DNA of 11,812 nucleotides from Sinorhizobium sp. (GCA_031178305.1 JAPSJG010000067.1:1-11812), one strand, 5' to 3'; positions 1 to 7,867 are shown, counted from the first letter of the stretch. The notes: a model not told the origin generated them from the sequence alone. A program made the numbers and translations.

Positions 1-1475
1 TGTCGCTCAATACGGTGAAGCCCGCCTTGATTCGAGACCTGCTGCTCGAGCGTATGGACGAAGTGCTCTTCCACTATTCCTACGACTATGTCGGCGATCT
101 CGCCGAAACGGTTTCGCTTGCGTGGGAGCCATCACCGGAGGTCACGCCAGCCGACATTCCCCTGGGCGAGGTCGTCGAAAAGCTGCAGAGGGCGGGGCGT
201 TCAGAGGTACGCTCACTGGTGCGCGACATGCTTGACCGACTTGATGCGGCCGGCCGTTTCGCCTTTCTGAAGCTCGTCACCGGCGGCCTGCGGATCGGCG
301 TCTCCGCCCGGCTCGCTAAGCAGGCGCTAGCGGAGATGGGCGGCAAGGACATCGGCGAGATAGAGAGGCTCTGGCACGGACTGTCGCCGCCTTACCTGCC
401 CCTCTTCCTCTGGCTGACCGGCCAAGCGGAAATGCCGGTGCTCAAGACACCCGCCGTTTTCCATTCCGTCATGCTGGCAACGCCGGTCGAACAAAGCGAC
501 CTCCAGGGTCTCGACCCCGCGGATTTTGCCGCGGAATGGAAATGGGACGGAATCCGCGTGCAACTCGCCAATGTCGGCGGCTTCCGGCGGCTCTATTCGC
601 GCAGCGGCGATGAGATATCCAGCGCCTTTCCGGAAATCCTGGAGGCCGTGGACTTCGCCGGCGTCATCGACGGAGAATTGCTGGTCGGCGGCACGATGCG
701 GACGGACCGCGCAACCGGCAGCTTCGCCGACCTGCAACAACGCCTGAACCGCAAGACCGTGAGCCGCAAGCTGCTTTCGGACTATCCAGCCTTCATCCGC
801 GGATACGATATCCTCTTTTGGGGCGAACGCGACATCCGGCCAGAGCCTTTTCACATCCGCCGCAAGGCTCTGTCGGATCTGATTGACGCCGCCTCGCCGG
901 AGCATTTCGACCTGTCGCCGCTCGTGCCCTTTTCAAGCTGGGAGGAACTGAACCGGCTGCGCTCCGACCCGCCCGATCCGGTCATCGAAGGCGTGATGCT
1001 GAAGCGGCTCGACTCGCCCTATCTCGCTGGAAGGATAAAGGGGCCGTGGTTCAAGTGGAAGCGCGCTCCATTCAACATAGACGCGGTGCTGATGTATGCG
1101 CAGCGTGGCCACGGCAAGCGTTCCAGCTACTATTCCGATTTCACCTTCGGCGTCTGGGCGGAAGGGGAAGGCGGAGCCATGCTCGTTCCGGTCGGCAAGG
1201 CCTATTTCGGCTTTACGGATGCCGAGCTGGAAATTCTCGACCGGTTCGTGCGCGATAACACGGTCGAGCGCTTCGGGCCGGTTCGCGCCGTGCGAGCCGA
1301 ACTCGACGCCGGCTTTGTCGTCGAGGTCGCCTTCGAGGGCATCAACCGTTCGACGCGCCACAAGTCGGGCGTTGCCATGCGCTTTCCCCGGATCGCCCGC
1401 TTGCGCCCCGACAAGCTGCCGCGCGACGCGGACCGATTGGAAACGCTTGAGGCCATGATCGGCGCGAGAGCGTGA
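1..1475 (+). CDS. ATP-dependent DNA ligase, 5'-truncated by window edge (cisplatin-damage-response type)
   Basis: This enzyme seals DNA nicks through an enzyme-AMP intermediate made from ATP. The frame is open to the left edge (first full codon at 3), and the GTG at 15 is probably internal, because family members have roughly 50 further N-terminal residues. Numbering from that GTG, the nucleotidyltransferase motifs are in order: motif I KWDG with adenylated Lys176 (nt 540-551), motif III SRSG with Arg196, motif IV DGELLV with metal-binding Glu221, EGVMLKR with Glu325 and Lys330, and motif V FKWKR with Lys347 and Lys349. An OB-fold domain follows, including the QRGHGKRSSYYSDFTFGVW segment (about residues 361-379) and a DADRLETLE tail, both of which I associate with the bacterial ligase family often encoded near a ligase-associated helicase and exonuclease. 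Those partners would lie outside the window. It is not a LigD fusion as far as can be seen. The function call is strong; the subfamily rests on recalled motifs. Confidence 0.9.
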   Translation, partial: SLNTVKPALIRDLLLERMDEVLFHYSYDYVGDLAETVSLAWEPSPEVTPADIPLGEVVEKLQRAGRSEVRSLVRDMLDRLDAAGRFAFLKLVTGGLRIGVSARLAKQALAEMGGKDIGEIERLWHGLSPPYLPLFLWLTGQAEMPVLKTPAVFHSVMLATPVEQSDLQGLDPADFAAEWKWDGIRVQLANVGGFRRLYSRSGDEISSAFPEILEAVDFAGVIDGELLVGGTMRTDRATGSFADLQQRLNRKTVSRKLLSDYPAFIRGYDILFWGERDIRPEPFHIRRKALSDLIDAASPEHFDLSPLVPFSSWEELNRLRSDPPDPVIEGVMLKRLDSPYLAGRIKGPWFKWKRAPFNIDAVLMYAQRGHGKRSSYYSDFTFGVWAEGEGGAMLVPVGKAYFGFTDAELEILDRFVRDNTVERFGPVRAVRAELDAGFVVEVAFEGINRSTRHKSGVAMRFPRIARLRPDKLPRDADRLETLEAMIGARA

Positions 1476-1491
1476 TCGCGACAGCGGTCAC
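1472..1491 (+). terminator. Hairpin overlapping the ligase stop codon, weak terminator candidate
   Basis: An 8-bp stem (GTGATCGC/GCGGTCAC, one G-U pair) closes on a GACA tetraloop and includes the ligase TGA stop. No run of T follows, so it may protect the 3' end or be chance rather than act as an intrinsic terminator. Confidence 0.25.
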
Positions 1492-1527
1492 ATGCGTTTC
1501 AGGCGTTTCATCGAATGAAGAATTGTT

Positions 1528-1533
1528 AAGGAG
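1528..1533 (+). promoter_or_regulatory. Shine-Dalgarno AAGGAG upstream of the c-di-GMP gene
   Basis: AAGGAG is the only strong ribosome-binding site before the CHASE-GGDEF-EAL gene. It lies 8 nt before an in-frame ATT (1542) and 11 nt before ATC (1545), but 38 nt before TTG 1572 and farther still from GTG 1587. No ATG or GTG follows at a workable distance. It therefore points to a non-standard start codon or to a start that sequence alone does not settle. Confidence 0.5.
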
Positions 1534-1571
1534 AGTCTGAAATTATCCGGTCATTTCTTTCGCGTCCCTGT

Positions 1572-4253
1572 TTGCTGGGTAATCTTGTGCCGGAACACAA
1601 CATCTTCAATGTCGGAAAGTCCCGCTTCTCCCGATTTCTGACCCTCAACTACCTTCCGGCAATCATCGCCACATTCGTCGTCATCGTTGCCGGCATTCTT
1701 GCCGACCATCAGAACCGCATCATTTCCGAAGCGCGCATGCGGTCGCTCGTCGCCAATGAACTGGGCCCTATCCGCTCAAAGCTCGAAAACAACGTCAATG
1801 GCAGTATCCAGCTTGTCCGCGGCCTGATCGGCACGATCGCAACCGAGCCGGACATGCAGCAGCAGCGCTTTGCCGAGCTGGCGCGAAGCCTCTTCACCGA
1901 GCGGTCGCAGCTGCGCAACCTGGCAGCCGCCCCCGACCTGGTCGTGTCGATGGTCTATCCGGTGGCGGGCAATGAGAAGGCGATCGGCCTCGATTATCGC
2001 AAGAACGAGAAACAGCGCATGTCCGCGCTCCGGGTGATGCAGACGGGAAGGCTGCTGCTCGCCGGTCCCGTCGAGCTCGTCCAGGGTGGACAGGGCCTGA
2101 TCGGCCGCTTTCCGGTAGAGACCGAGCTCGATGGAAAAAAACGGTTCTGGGGCATCCTCTCGGCGGTCATCGACGTCGATCGACTTTTCAGCGACAGTGG
2201 CCTGGCTTCGTCCGATCTTGGCATCGAGATCGCCATTGCCGGTCGTGACGGACTTGGGCGCCATGGGTCGATTTTTTTTGGCGATTCCGCGGTTTTCCGC
2301 AAGGCACCTGTCGAAATGGATGTTGCCTTGCCGGGCGGTTCCTGGCGCATGGCGGCAATTCCGAAGGGGGAATGGCCGGCAACGCCCGAGCATGCCTGGA
2401 CGGTTCGCCTGCTGATCGTGCTCGGCGGCCTGGTGATCGTCGTCCCGATGATCATGACCGGCCGGCTGACAACAGAGCGCCAGGAGAACATCCGCGCGCT
2501 CAAAGAGAGCAAGGACCAGCTTCAGGAGCTGTCGCACCGCCTCAAGATCGCACTCGACGCATCCAGGATCGGCATCTGGGAAGCCGATATCGACAGTGGC
2601 CGGCTGCTTTGGGACAGCCGTATGAAGGAGCTCTACGGGGTCCGTTCGCACATGGGCACGACGACAGCTGAGTGGGAGGACAGGCTGCATCCGGACGACC
2701 GCACACGTGCCGAGGCGGAATTTGCCGAGACGGTCGCCACCGGGGGCGCCTATAATTCCGAATTCCGCATCTGCCTGCCGACGGGGCGCATCCGCCACAT
2801 CCGCGCCATCGGCTCGACCTATCTTGCCGCGGACGGCACGCGCAAGATCGTCGGCGTCAATTGGGATGTGACGGCCGACATAGAAACCCGGGCAAGGCTT
2901 TCGGAGGCGAAGCGCCTCGCCGAGGCGCACAGCGCAGAGCTAGAAGCCGCGCGCCATCGCATGGAATTCAACGCGCTTCACGACCCGCTCACCGGCCTGC
3001 CGAATCGCCGCTTCCTCGACCAGATCCTTGCCGACCGTAGCAGGCAGTTCGATGCAGGCGCGAGGCTCAGCATCTTTCACATCGATCTCGATCGCTTCAA
3101 ACAGATCAACGACACCCTCGGCCACGCGGCCGGCGACGAGATCCTCAGGCATGCTGCGAAGCTCTTGCGCGAAGGTGCACGCGAGGGCGATTTTGTCGCC
3201 CGTATCGGCGGCGACGAATTCGTCATTATCCGCGCGAGTGACAGGCCGGAGGAGGACGCCGCACTGGCCTCACGCGTTGTCGAGGCGATGAGCACCCCCG
3301 TTCGTTACAAGGACCAGGAATGCCGCATTGGCGTCAGCATCGGCATTGCCGCCCAGGTCGCCGCCGCGGACGAGCTTTCGCAGATCCTCGTCAACGCCGA
3401 TATTGCGCTCTACGAGGCCAAGCGTCGCGGCCGCAACCGCCACGAGACCTTCACCGGCGCACTCAAGACGGAAGTTCTCAGGACCAAGCAGACGGCCGAC
3501 GAGATCCTCCGCGGCCTCGAGCAGAATGAGTTCGTCGCCTATTTCCAGCCGCAGTTCTGCCCGAACTCGCTGGAGGTCATCGGCGTTGAAGCCCTGGCGC
3601 GCTGGGATCATCCAACCAAGGGTCTCATCGGGCCGCACACCTTCTTGAAGACGGCGGAGGATATCAACGTCGTCTCGGCAATCGACCAGGCGATCCTGGA
3701 GCAGGCCCTCTTCCAGCTCTGCCGCTGGGAGGCGAACGGTATCCGCATACCCAAGGTGTCGGTGAACCTCTCCTATCCGCGGCTGCGCGACGACAGGCTG
3801 ATCGAACGTCTGGAGCAGATGCAGATCCCGCAAGGCCGGCTTTCTTTCGAGCTGCTCGAATCGATCTCCTTCGACGAGAACGATGTGACGGTGTTGTCGA
3901 ACATCCGGCGGATCAAGGAATTCGGCATCGATATCGAAATCGACGATTTCGGCACCGGCTATGCCTCAATCATCAGCCTTCTGAAGCTGACGCCGCGCCG
4001 CCTGAAGATAGATCGGCAACTGGTACTGCCCATACTCGATTCCGCTCCGCAGCGCCGGCTGGTGGAATCGATCATAGACATCGGCACGTCGCTCGGCATC
4101 GAGGTGATCGCCGAAGGCGTGGAAACGCTGCAGCATGCCGCCATCCTCAAGGAGCTCGGCTGCCACGGGTTGCAGGGCTATGCCTTCGCGCGGCCCATGA
4201 GCGCCAACGATCTCGCCGCCTTCGTCTTCGAGCGGCGATGGCGCGCCGCCTGA
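1572..4253 (+). CDS. Membrane-bound CHASE-PAS-GGDEF-EAL cyclic-di-GMP synthase/phosphodiesterase
   Basis: Probable bifunctional sensor enzyme that makes c-di-GMP from GTP (GGDEF) and degrades it to pGpG (EAL). Numbering from TTG 1572 (893 aa): membrane segment about 28-44; periplasmic CHASE domain about 60-235, with the family-like stretch RNLAAAPDLVVSMVYPV and GNEKAIGLDY; second membrane segment about 279-295; PAS domain about 318-440; a short helical linker; GGDEF at 546-550 preceded at the proper distance by an inhibitory-site RxxD (Arg537-Asp540); and an EAL domain with EAL 673-675, Asn732, Glu763, DDFGTGY 791-797, Lys812 and AEGVET 847-852. No catalytic residue I know to be essential is missing, so both activities may be live. 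The ligand of the CHASE domain cannot be read from sequence. The gene stands alone, and its start is uncertain (TTG 1572, GTG 1587, or ATT/ATC at 1542/1545, which fits the ribosome site better). Confidence 0.93.
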   Translation: MLGNLVPEHNIFNVGKSRFSRFLTLNYLPAIIATFVVIVAGILADHQNRIISEARMRSLVANELGPIRSKLENNVNGSIQLVRGLIGTIATEPDMQQQRFAELARSLFTERSQLRNLAAAPDLVVSMVYPVAGNEKAIGLDYRKNEKQRMSALRVMQTGRLLLAGPVELVQGGQGLIGRFPVETELDGKKRFWGILSAVIDVDRLFSDSGLASSDLGIEIAIAGRDGLGRHGSIFFGDSAVFRKAPVEMDVALPGGSWRMAAIPKGEWPATPEHAWTVRLLIVLGGLVIVVPMIMTGRLTTERQENIRALKESKDQLQELSHRLKIALDASRIGIWEADIDSGRLLWDSRMKELYGVRSHMGTTTAEWEDRLHPDDRTRAEAEFAETVATGGAYNSEFRICLPTGRIRHIRAIGSTYLAADGTRKIVGVNWDVTADIETRARLSEAKRLAEAHSAELEAARHRMEFNALHDPLTGLPNRRFLDQILADRSRQFDAGARLSIFHIDLDRFKQINDTLGHAAGDEILRHAAKLLREGAREGDFVARIGGDEFVIIRASDRPEEDAALASRVVEAMSTPVRYKDQECRIGVSIGIAAQVAAADELSQILVNADIALYEAKRRGRNRHETFTGALKTEVLRTKQTADEILRGLEQNEFVAYFQPQFCPNSLEVIGVEALARWDHPTKGLIGPHTFLKTAEDINVVSAIDQAILEQALFQLCRWEANGIRIPKVSVNLSYPRLRDDRLIERLEQMQIPQGRLSFELLESISFDENDVTVLSNIRRIKEFGIDIEIDDFGTGYASIISLLKLTPRRLKIDRQLVLPILDSAPQRRLVESIIDIGTSLGIEVIAEGVETLQHAAILKELGCHGLQGYAFARPMSANDLAAFVFERRWRAA

Positions 4254-4288
4254 ACGCGAGCGCTGGCGCAAGGGCCGTCTCCGCTGGT

Positions 4289-4310
4289 CCCGGGGCGAGG
4301 GTCCCCCGGG
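4289..4310 (+). terminator. GC-rich hairpin 35 bp after the c-di-GMP gene, candidate terminator
   Basis: CCCGGGG (4289-4295) and CCCCGGG (4304-4310) form a perfect 7-bp stem with an 8-nt loop, starting 35 bp after the TGA stop. The following bases (TTGAAATT) are only partly T-rich, so it is a plausible but not ideal intrinsic terminator. Confidence 0.35.
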
Positions 4311-4346
4311 TTGAAATTCCTCTCCAACGGGCTTGGAAGTCGCCCA

Positions 4347-4460
4347 GATCACGATGATTTTGGGCCGGATCGACCTAAAATCATAAACGTGATCTATTCT
4401 AAGAAGTTAGCGCGGGATGCGGGCGGAAAACCGCGCATACTTTTCCTCATCCCGCGCTAG
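4347..4460 (+). repeat. RIME-type double-palindrome intergenic repeat, copy 1
   Basis: This 114-bp element has two palindromes. The first (4347-4394) has outer arms GATCACG/CGTGATC and inner arms ATGATTTT.../...AAAATCAT, with an unpaired AAA on the right side. The second (4408-4459) has arms TAGCGCGGGATG/CATCCCGCGCTA around an internal GCGG...CCGC hairpin. The same sequence recurs at 11402-11504 in the same orientation. Size and layout match what I recall of the rhizobial RIME elements (about 108 bp, two large palindromes). It lies between the c-di-GMP gene and the pha operon, and its transcript would fold into strong hairpins. It encodes no protein. Confidence 0.85.
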
Positions 4461-4595
4461 AAAAAGCCACAAAAACATATGCATCTGCGGCTTCGCGGAT
4501 CGTCCGGGCATTGCCTTCGGAGGCCGCTTCGGCGACCATTGTCACCGACACGCCAAGACCCGATCTCCACTGCAAGCAAGCGCGGGAGCCGAACG
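4461..4595. other. Unexplained leader between repeat copy 1 and the conserved phaAB start
   Basis: If phaAB starts near 4596, this 135-bp stretch is non-coding leader or holds the pha promoter. If phaAB starts at ATG 4479, it encodes an arginine/serine-rich extension of about 39 residues that does not look like the membrane protein that follows. I found no convincing sigma-70 boxes. On the minus strand a frame runs through it and stops inside the repeat (TGA near 4447-4449), but I recognise nothing in it. Confidence 0.4.
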
Positions 4596-7520
4596 ATCGA
4601 ATACGCGGAAAAATTGCTTCCTGTCTTCCTTTTCGCCCCTTTCGGTGGAAGCCTAATCGCCATCTTCTTTCCGTCCGATCAACGCGGCGCCACTGCCTGG
4701 TTCGCGGGCGCGATCGCGCTCGTCTGCTTCCTCGCGACCGCCGGCCTCTATCCCTTCGTCGCAGCAGGGAACGTGCTTCGCTATCAACTCGAGTGGGTCC
4801 CGCAACTGGGCTTGAGCGTGTCACTGCGCATGGACGGCTTCGCCTGGCTGTTTTCCGCACTGATTACTGCGATCGGCGTGCTCGTGGTGCTCTACGCCCG
4901 CTATTACTTGAACGCGGAAGATCCAGTGCCGCGCTTCTTCGCGCTCTTCCTTTCCTTCATGGGTTCGATGCTCGGCATCGTGCTTTCCGGCAACCTGATC
5001 CTCCTTGCCGTCTTCTGGGAATTGACCAGCATCGTGTCCTTCCTGTTGATCGGCTACTGGCACCACAACGCGCATGCGCGCGACGGAGCGCGTATGGCGC
5101 TGACGATGACGGGCATGGGCGGCCTCGCGCTCCTCGTCGGGCTGCTGCTCATCGGACGGGTCGTCGGCAGTTACGAACTCGATGCGGTACTGGCCTCCGG
5201 CGACGCGATCCGCAATGATTCGCTTTACGTGCCAATCCTTGTCCTCGTCCTCTTCGGAGCGCTGACCAAGAGCGCCCAATTTCCGTTTCATTTCTGGCTG
5301 CCGCACGCCATGGCCGCGCCGACCCCGGTTTCCGCCTACCTGCACTCGGCAACGATGGTGAAGGCCGGGGTCTTCCTGCTTGCGCGGCTCTGGCCGGTGA
5401 TGGCCGGGACGGAAGCCTGGTTCTGGCTCGTCGGCCTGGCCGGCCTCGCGACGCTGGTGCTCGGCGCCTATTTCGCCATCTTTCAGCAGGACCTGAAGGG
5501 CCTGCTCGCCTATTCGACCATCAGCCATCTCGGGCTGATCACGACGCTGCTCAGCCTTGGCAGCCCGCTTGCAGCCGTCGCCGCGATCTTCCACATCGTC
5601 AATCACGCCACCTTCAAGGCCTCGCTGTTCATGGCGGCCGGCATCATCGACCATGAAACCGGCACGCGCGACATGCGCAGGCTGAGCGGCCTATTCCAAT
5701 ACATGCCGATCACCGCGACGCTCGCCATGGTCGCCAGCGCCGCCATGGCCGGCGTGCCGCTACTCAATGGCTTTTTGTCCAAAGAGATGTTCTTCGCCGA
5801 GGCGATCGAGACGCATCTCGTCAACATCCTCGACACGATAACCCCCTATGTCGCGACGATTGCGGGCATGTTCGCCGTGACCTACTCGCTGCGCTTCATT
5901 CACAGCGTCTTCTATGGCGTGCCGCCGTCGGACCTGCCGAAGAAACCACATGAACCGCCGCGCTGGATGCGGGCGCCGGTCGAATTCCTGGTGCTTGCCT
6001 GCCTCGTCGTCGGCATCCTTCCCGGCCGTACGATCGGCCCTTTCCTGCACACCGCCGTCGCATCGATCCTGGGCGACAGGACGCCGCATTACAGCCTGGC
6101 CGTCTGGCACGGATGGAACGTCCCGATGATCATGAGTTTCGTAGCGCTCTCCGGCGGCGTCGGGCTCTATTTCCTCATGCGATCCTATCTCGCCACCGGT
6201 ATCGAAGGGCCACCCGTCTTTCGGCTGCTCAAAGGCCAGCGCATTTTCGAACGCGTGTTGGTGACGCTTTCGTGGAAATGGGCACGCTCGATCGAACAAG
6301 GACTCGGCACACGTCGGCTGCAGCCGCAGATGCTCCTGCTCATCATTCTGGCGCTTACCGCGGGGGCGCTGCCGCTTCTTGCTCACGGCTTCGAGCTGCC
6401 GCCTCTCGTCATCCGCGGCATCGATCCGGCCTTCGCCCTACTCTGGACAATCGGGATTGCATGCGCCGTCGGCTCGGCCTTGCAGGCGAAATTTCATCGC
6501 CTTGCGGCGCTGGTTCTGCTCGGCGGCGCGGGGCTCGTCACCTGCCTCACTTTCGTCTGGCTTTCCGCGCCGGATCTCGCCGTCACGCAACTTCTCGTCG
6601 AGATCGTCACCACCGTCCTGATACTGCTCGGTTTGCGCTGGCTGCCCAAGCGCATCAAGGAACCGGAGAGGGAGGACATCCCGATGAGGACACGCTTCCG
6701 GCGCCTGCGCGACTTCCTGCTCGCGGCGCTCGCCGGCGGCGGAATGACCCTCCTTGCCTACACCGTGATGACGCAACCCGCATCCGAGACGATCGCCAGT
6801 TACTTCCTTGAGCGCGCCTACAGCGAAGGCGGCGGCACCAACGTCGTCAACGTCATCCTCGTCGACTTCCGCGGCTTCGATACGCTCGGCGAGATCGCCG
6901 TTCTGTCGATCGTCGCACTAACGGTGTTCGCGCTCCTCTTGCGTTTCCGCCCCCAAGCGGACAGCCTCGAAGCTCCGGAACAGCAGAGGCTGCAGAACGC
7001 CTTCGACGCCGGGCACCCCGACCGAGCTGCCGGCGACAGCATTGCCGAATACCTGCATATCCCATCGGCGATCATGCGCTGGATGTTCCCGGTGACCGCC
7101 ATGCTCGCCGCCTATCTTTTCCTGCGCGGCCATGACCTGCCCGGCGGTGGTTTTGCCGCGGGCATTGCGATGTCGATCGGCTTCATCCTGCAATATATGT
7201 CCGGCGGCACCCGCTGGGTGGAAGAGCGGCTGCGCATCCACCCGCTCCGCTGGATGAGCATCGGCCTCTTGGTGGCGGTGGCCACGGGGGTTGGCTCCTG
7301 GCTCTTCGGCTACCCGTTCCTGACCTCGCATTCGCAACATGCAACGGTGCCGGTCATCGGCAAGGTGCCGCTCGCGAGTGCCATCCTCTTCGACCTCGGC
7401 GTCTTCTCGCTCGTGCTGGGCGCCACCGTCCTGATGTTGATCGCCATCGCGCACCAGTCTGTCCGCGCACCACGCGCCCATGCCAGGGGAGCGCGTGCCG
7501 AGAAGGAGGCGGCACAGTAA
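4479..7520 (+). CDS. phaAB: Pha/Mrp-type cation/proton antiporter, fused subunit A/B (start uncertain)
   Basis: Largest subunit of a multisubunit Na+ or K+/H+ antiporter in the inner membrane, related to NuoL of complex I. Numbering from ATG 4479 (1013 aa): a proton-antiporter core with Glu181 in FWELTSI, Lys264 and His271 in TKSAQFPFHFWLP, Lys295 in HSATMVKAG and Lys380 in NHATFKASLFM; a DUF4040/MbhD-like segment about 675-718; an MbhE-like segment about 745-822 (GGGTNVVNVILVDFRGFDT); and a fused MnhB domain about 863-990 (RGHDLPGGGFAAG). The A-B fusion is typical of alphaproteobacterial 'group 2' systems. Subtracting 39 residues (start near 4596) gives Glu142, Lys225 and His232, within two of the positions I recall for Bacillus MrpA (Glu140, Lys223, His230). 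The true start is therefore probably near 4596-4614, giving about 968-974 aa. The TAA stop overlaps the phaC ATG by one base (TAATG). The sequence cannot tell whether K+ or Na+ is carried. Confidence 0.95.
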   Translation: MHLRLRGSSGHCLRRPLRRPLSPTRQDPISTASKRGSRTIEYAEKLLPVFLFAPFGGSLIAIFFPSDQRGATAWFAGAIALVCFLATAGLYPFVAAGNVLRYQLEWVPQLGLSVSLRMDGFAWLFSALITAIGVLVVLYARYYLNAEDPVPRFFALFLSFMGSMLGIVLSGNLILLAVFWELTSIVSFLLIGYWHHNAHARDGARMALTMTGMGGLALLVGLLLIGRVVGSYELDAVLASGDAIRNDSLYVPILVLVLFGALTKSAQFPFHFWLPHAMAAPTPVSAYLHSATMVKAGVFLLARLWPVMAGTEAWFWLVGLAGLATLVLGAYFAIFQQDLKGLLAYSTISHLGLITTLLSLGSPLAAVAAIFHIVNHATFKASLFMAAGIIDHETGTRDMRRLSGLFQYMPITATLAMVASAAMAGVPLLNGFLSKEMFFAEAIETHLVNILDTITPYVATIAGMFAVTYSLRFIHSVFYGVPPSDLPKKPHEPPRWMRAPVEFLVLACLVVGILPGRTIGPFLHTAVASILGDRTPHYSLAVWHGWNVPMIMSFVALSGGVGLYFLMRSYLATGIEGPPVFRLLKGQRIFERVLVTLSWKWARSIEQGLGTRRLQPQMLLLIILALTAGALPLLAHGFELPPLVIRGIDPAFALLWTIGIACAVGSALQAKFHRLAALVLLGGAGLVTCLTFVWLSAPDLAVTQLLVEIVTTVLILLGLRWLPKRIKEPEREDIPMRTRFRRLRDFLLAALAGGGMTLLAYTVMTQPASETIASYFLERAYSEGGGTNVVNVILVDFRGFDTLGEIAVLSIVALTVFALLLRFRPQADSLEAPEQQRLQNAFDAGHPDRAAGDSIAEYLHIPSAIMRWMFPVTAMLAAYLFLRGHDLPGGGFAAGIAMSIGFILQYMSGGTRWVEERLRIHPLRWMSIGLLVAVATGVGSWLFGYPFLTSHSQHATVPVIGKVPLASAILFDLGVFSLVLGATVLMLIAIAHQSVRAPRAHARGARAEKEAAQ
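4584..4588 (+). promoter_or_regulatory. phaAB: Shine-Dalgarno GGGAG facing ATC 4596 before phaAB
   Basis: GGGAG lies 7 nt before ATC 4596, in frame with phaAB and right where similarity to MrpA-type proteins begins. The upstream ATG 4479 has no recognisable ribosome site, and TTG 4614 is 25 nt away. ATC differs by one base from ATG. Confidence 0.45.
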
Positions 7521-7867
7521 TGGAGCTCATTCTCTCAGCTGGTATCGGAGCGCTGACCGCTTCGGGCGTCTATCTGCTCTTGCGGCCGCGCACCTACCAG
7601 GTTGTCATCGGCCTGTCGCTGCTCTCCTATGCGGTCAATCTCTTCATCTTCGGAATGGGGCGGCTGCGCGTGAATGCCCCGCCCATTCTCGAGCCAGGCG
7701 GCGTCGGCGACCTCGCGCACCACGCCGATCCCATACCGCAGGCGCTGGTGTTGACGGCGATCGTTATCGGCTTCGCCATGACCGCCCTTTTCCTGGTCGT
7801 CCTGCTTGCCTCGCGCGGTTTTACCGGCACCGACCATGTCGACGGCAGGGAGCAGCGCGGTGACTGA
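7520..7867 (+). CDS. phaC: Pha/Mrp antiporter subunit C (NuoK-like)
   Basis: Small inner-membrane subunit of the antiporter, homologous to NuoK. It has 115 aa, the usual family size, with about three membrane helices (residues 3-21, 27-45 and 75-97) and the hallmark DPIPQALVLTAIVI at 70-83. The start is secure: AGAAGGAGG at 7501-7509 lies 10 nt before the ATG, which shares its A with the phaAB stop codon. The gene ends inside phaD (8-bp overlap). The charged tail after residue 99 is cytoplasmic or periplasmic and probably not functionally critical (inference). The C subunit is thought to sit between A and D in the complex, which agrees with the gene order. Confidence 0.95.
   Translation: MELILSAGIGALTASGVYLLLRPRTYQVVIGLSLLSYAVNLFIFGMGRLRVNAPPILEPGGVGDLAHHADPIPQALVLTAIVIGFAMTALFLVVLLASRGFTGTDHVDGREQRGD
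7847..7852 (+). promoter_or_regulatory. phaD: Shine-Dalgarno AGGGAG that fixes the phaD start
   Basis: AGGGAG lies 7 nt before GTG 7860 and within the end of phaC. It favours GTG 7860 over ATG 7836 and the earlier in-frame codon at 7806, which have no ribosome site and would add residues unlike the family. Confidence 0.65.

Noticed and set aside
1494..1519. 8-bp direct repeat GCGTTTCA (1494, 1503) followed by palindrome TTCAT-CGA-ATGAA
   Set aside because: The elements are short and likely by chance; no known operator matches and there is no second site.
1515..1529. Four-codon mini-frame ATG AAG AAT TGT TAA before the c-di-GMP gene
   Set aside because: It has no ribosome site and is too short to support; it could be a leader peptide only if conserved elsewhere.
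1776..2930. Long minus-strand open frame (384 codons) opposite the c-di-GMP gene
   Set aside because: It lies wholly antisense to a gene with clear domains, its product resembles no family, and GC-rich codon use readily leaves such frames open.
4254..4600. Riboswitch or sigma-70 promoter for pha
   Set aside because: No conserved riboswitch core or convincing -35/-10 pair was found; the strong structures are explained by the repeat and the GC hairpin.
4821..5654. Minus-strand open frame (277 codons) opposite phaAB
   Set aside because: It mirrors the proton-antiporter core, the product is a His/Arg/Glu-rich low-complexity string, and no ribosome site or family motif was seen.
7806..7859. Earlier starts for phaD (7806 or ATG 7836)
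   Set aside because: They lack a ribosome site and add residues within phaC, while AGGGAG is well placed for GTG 7860.
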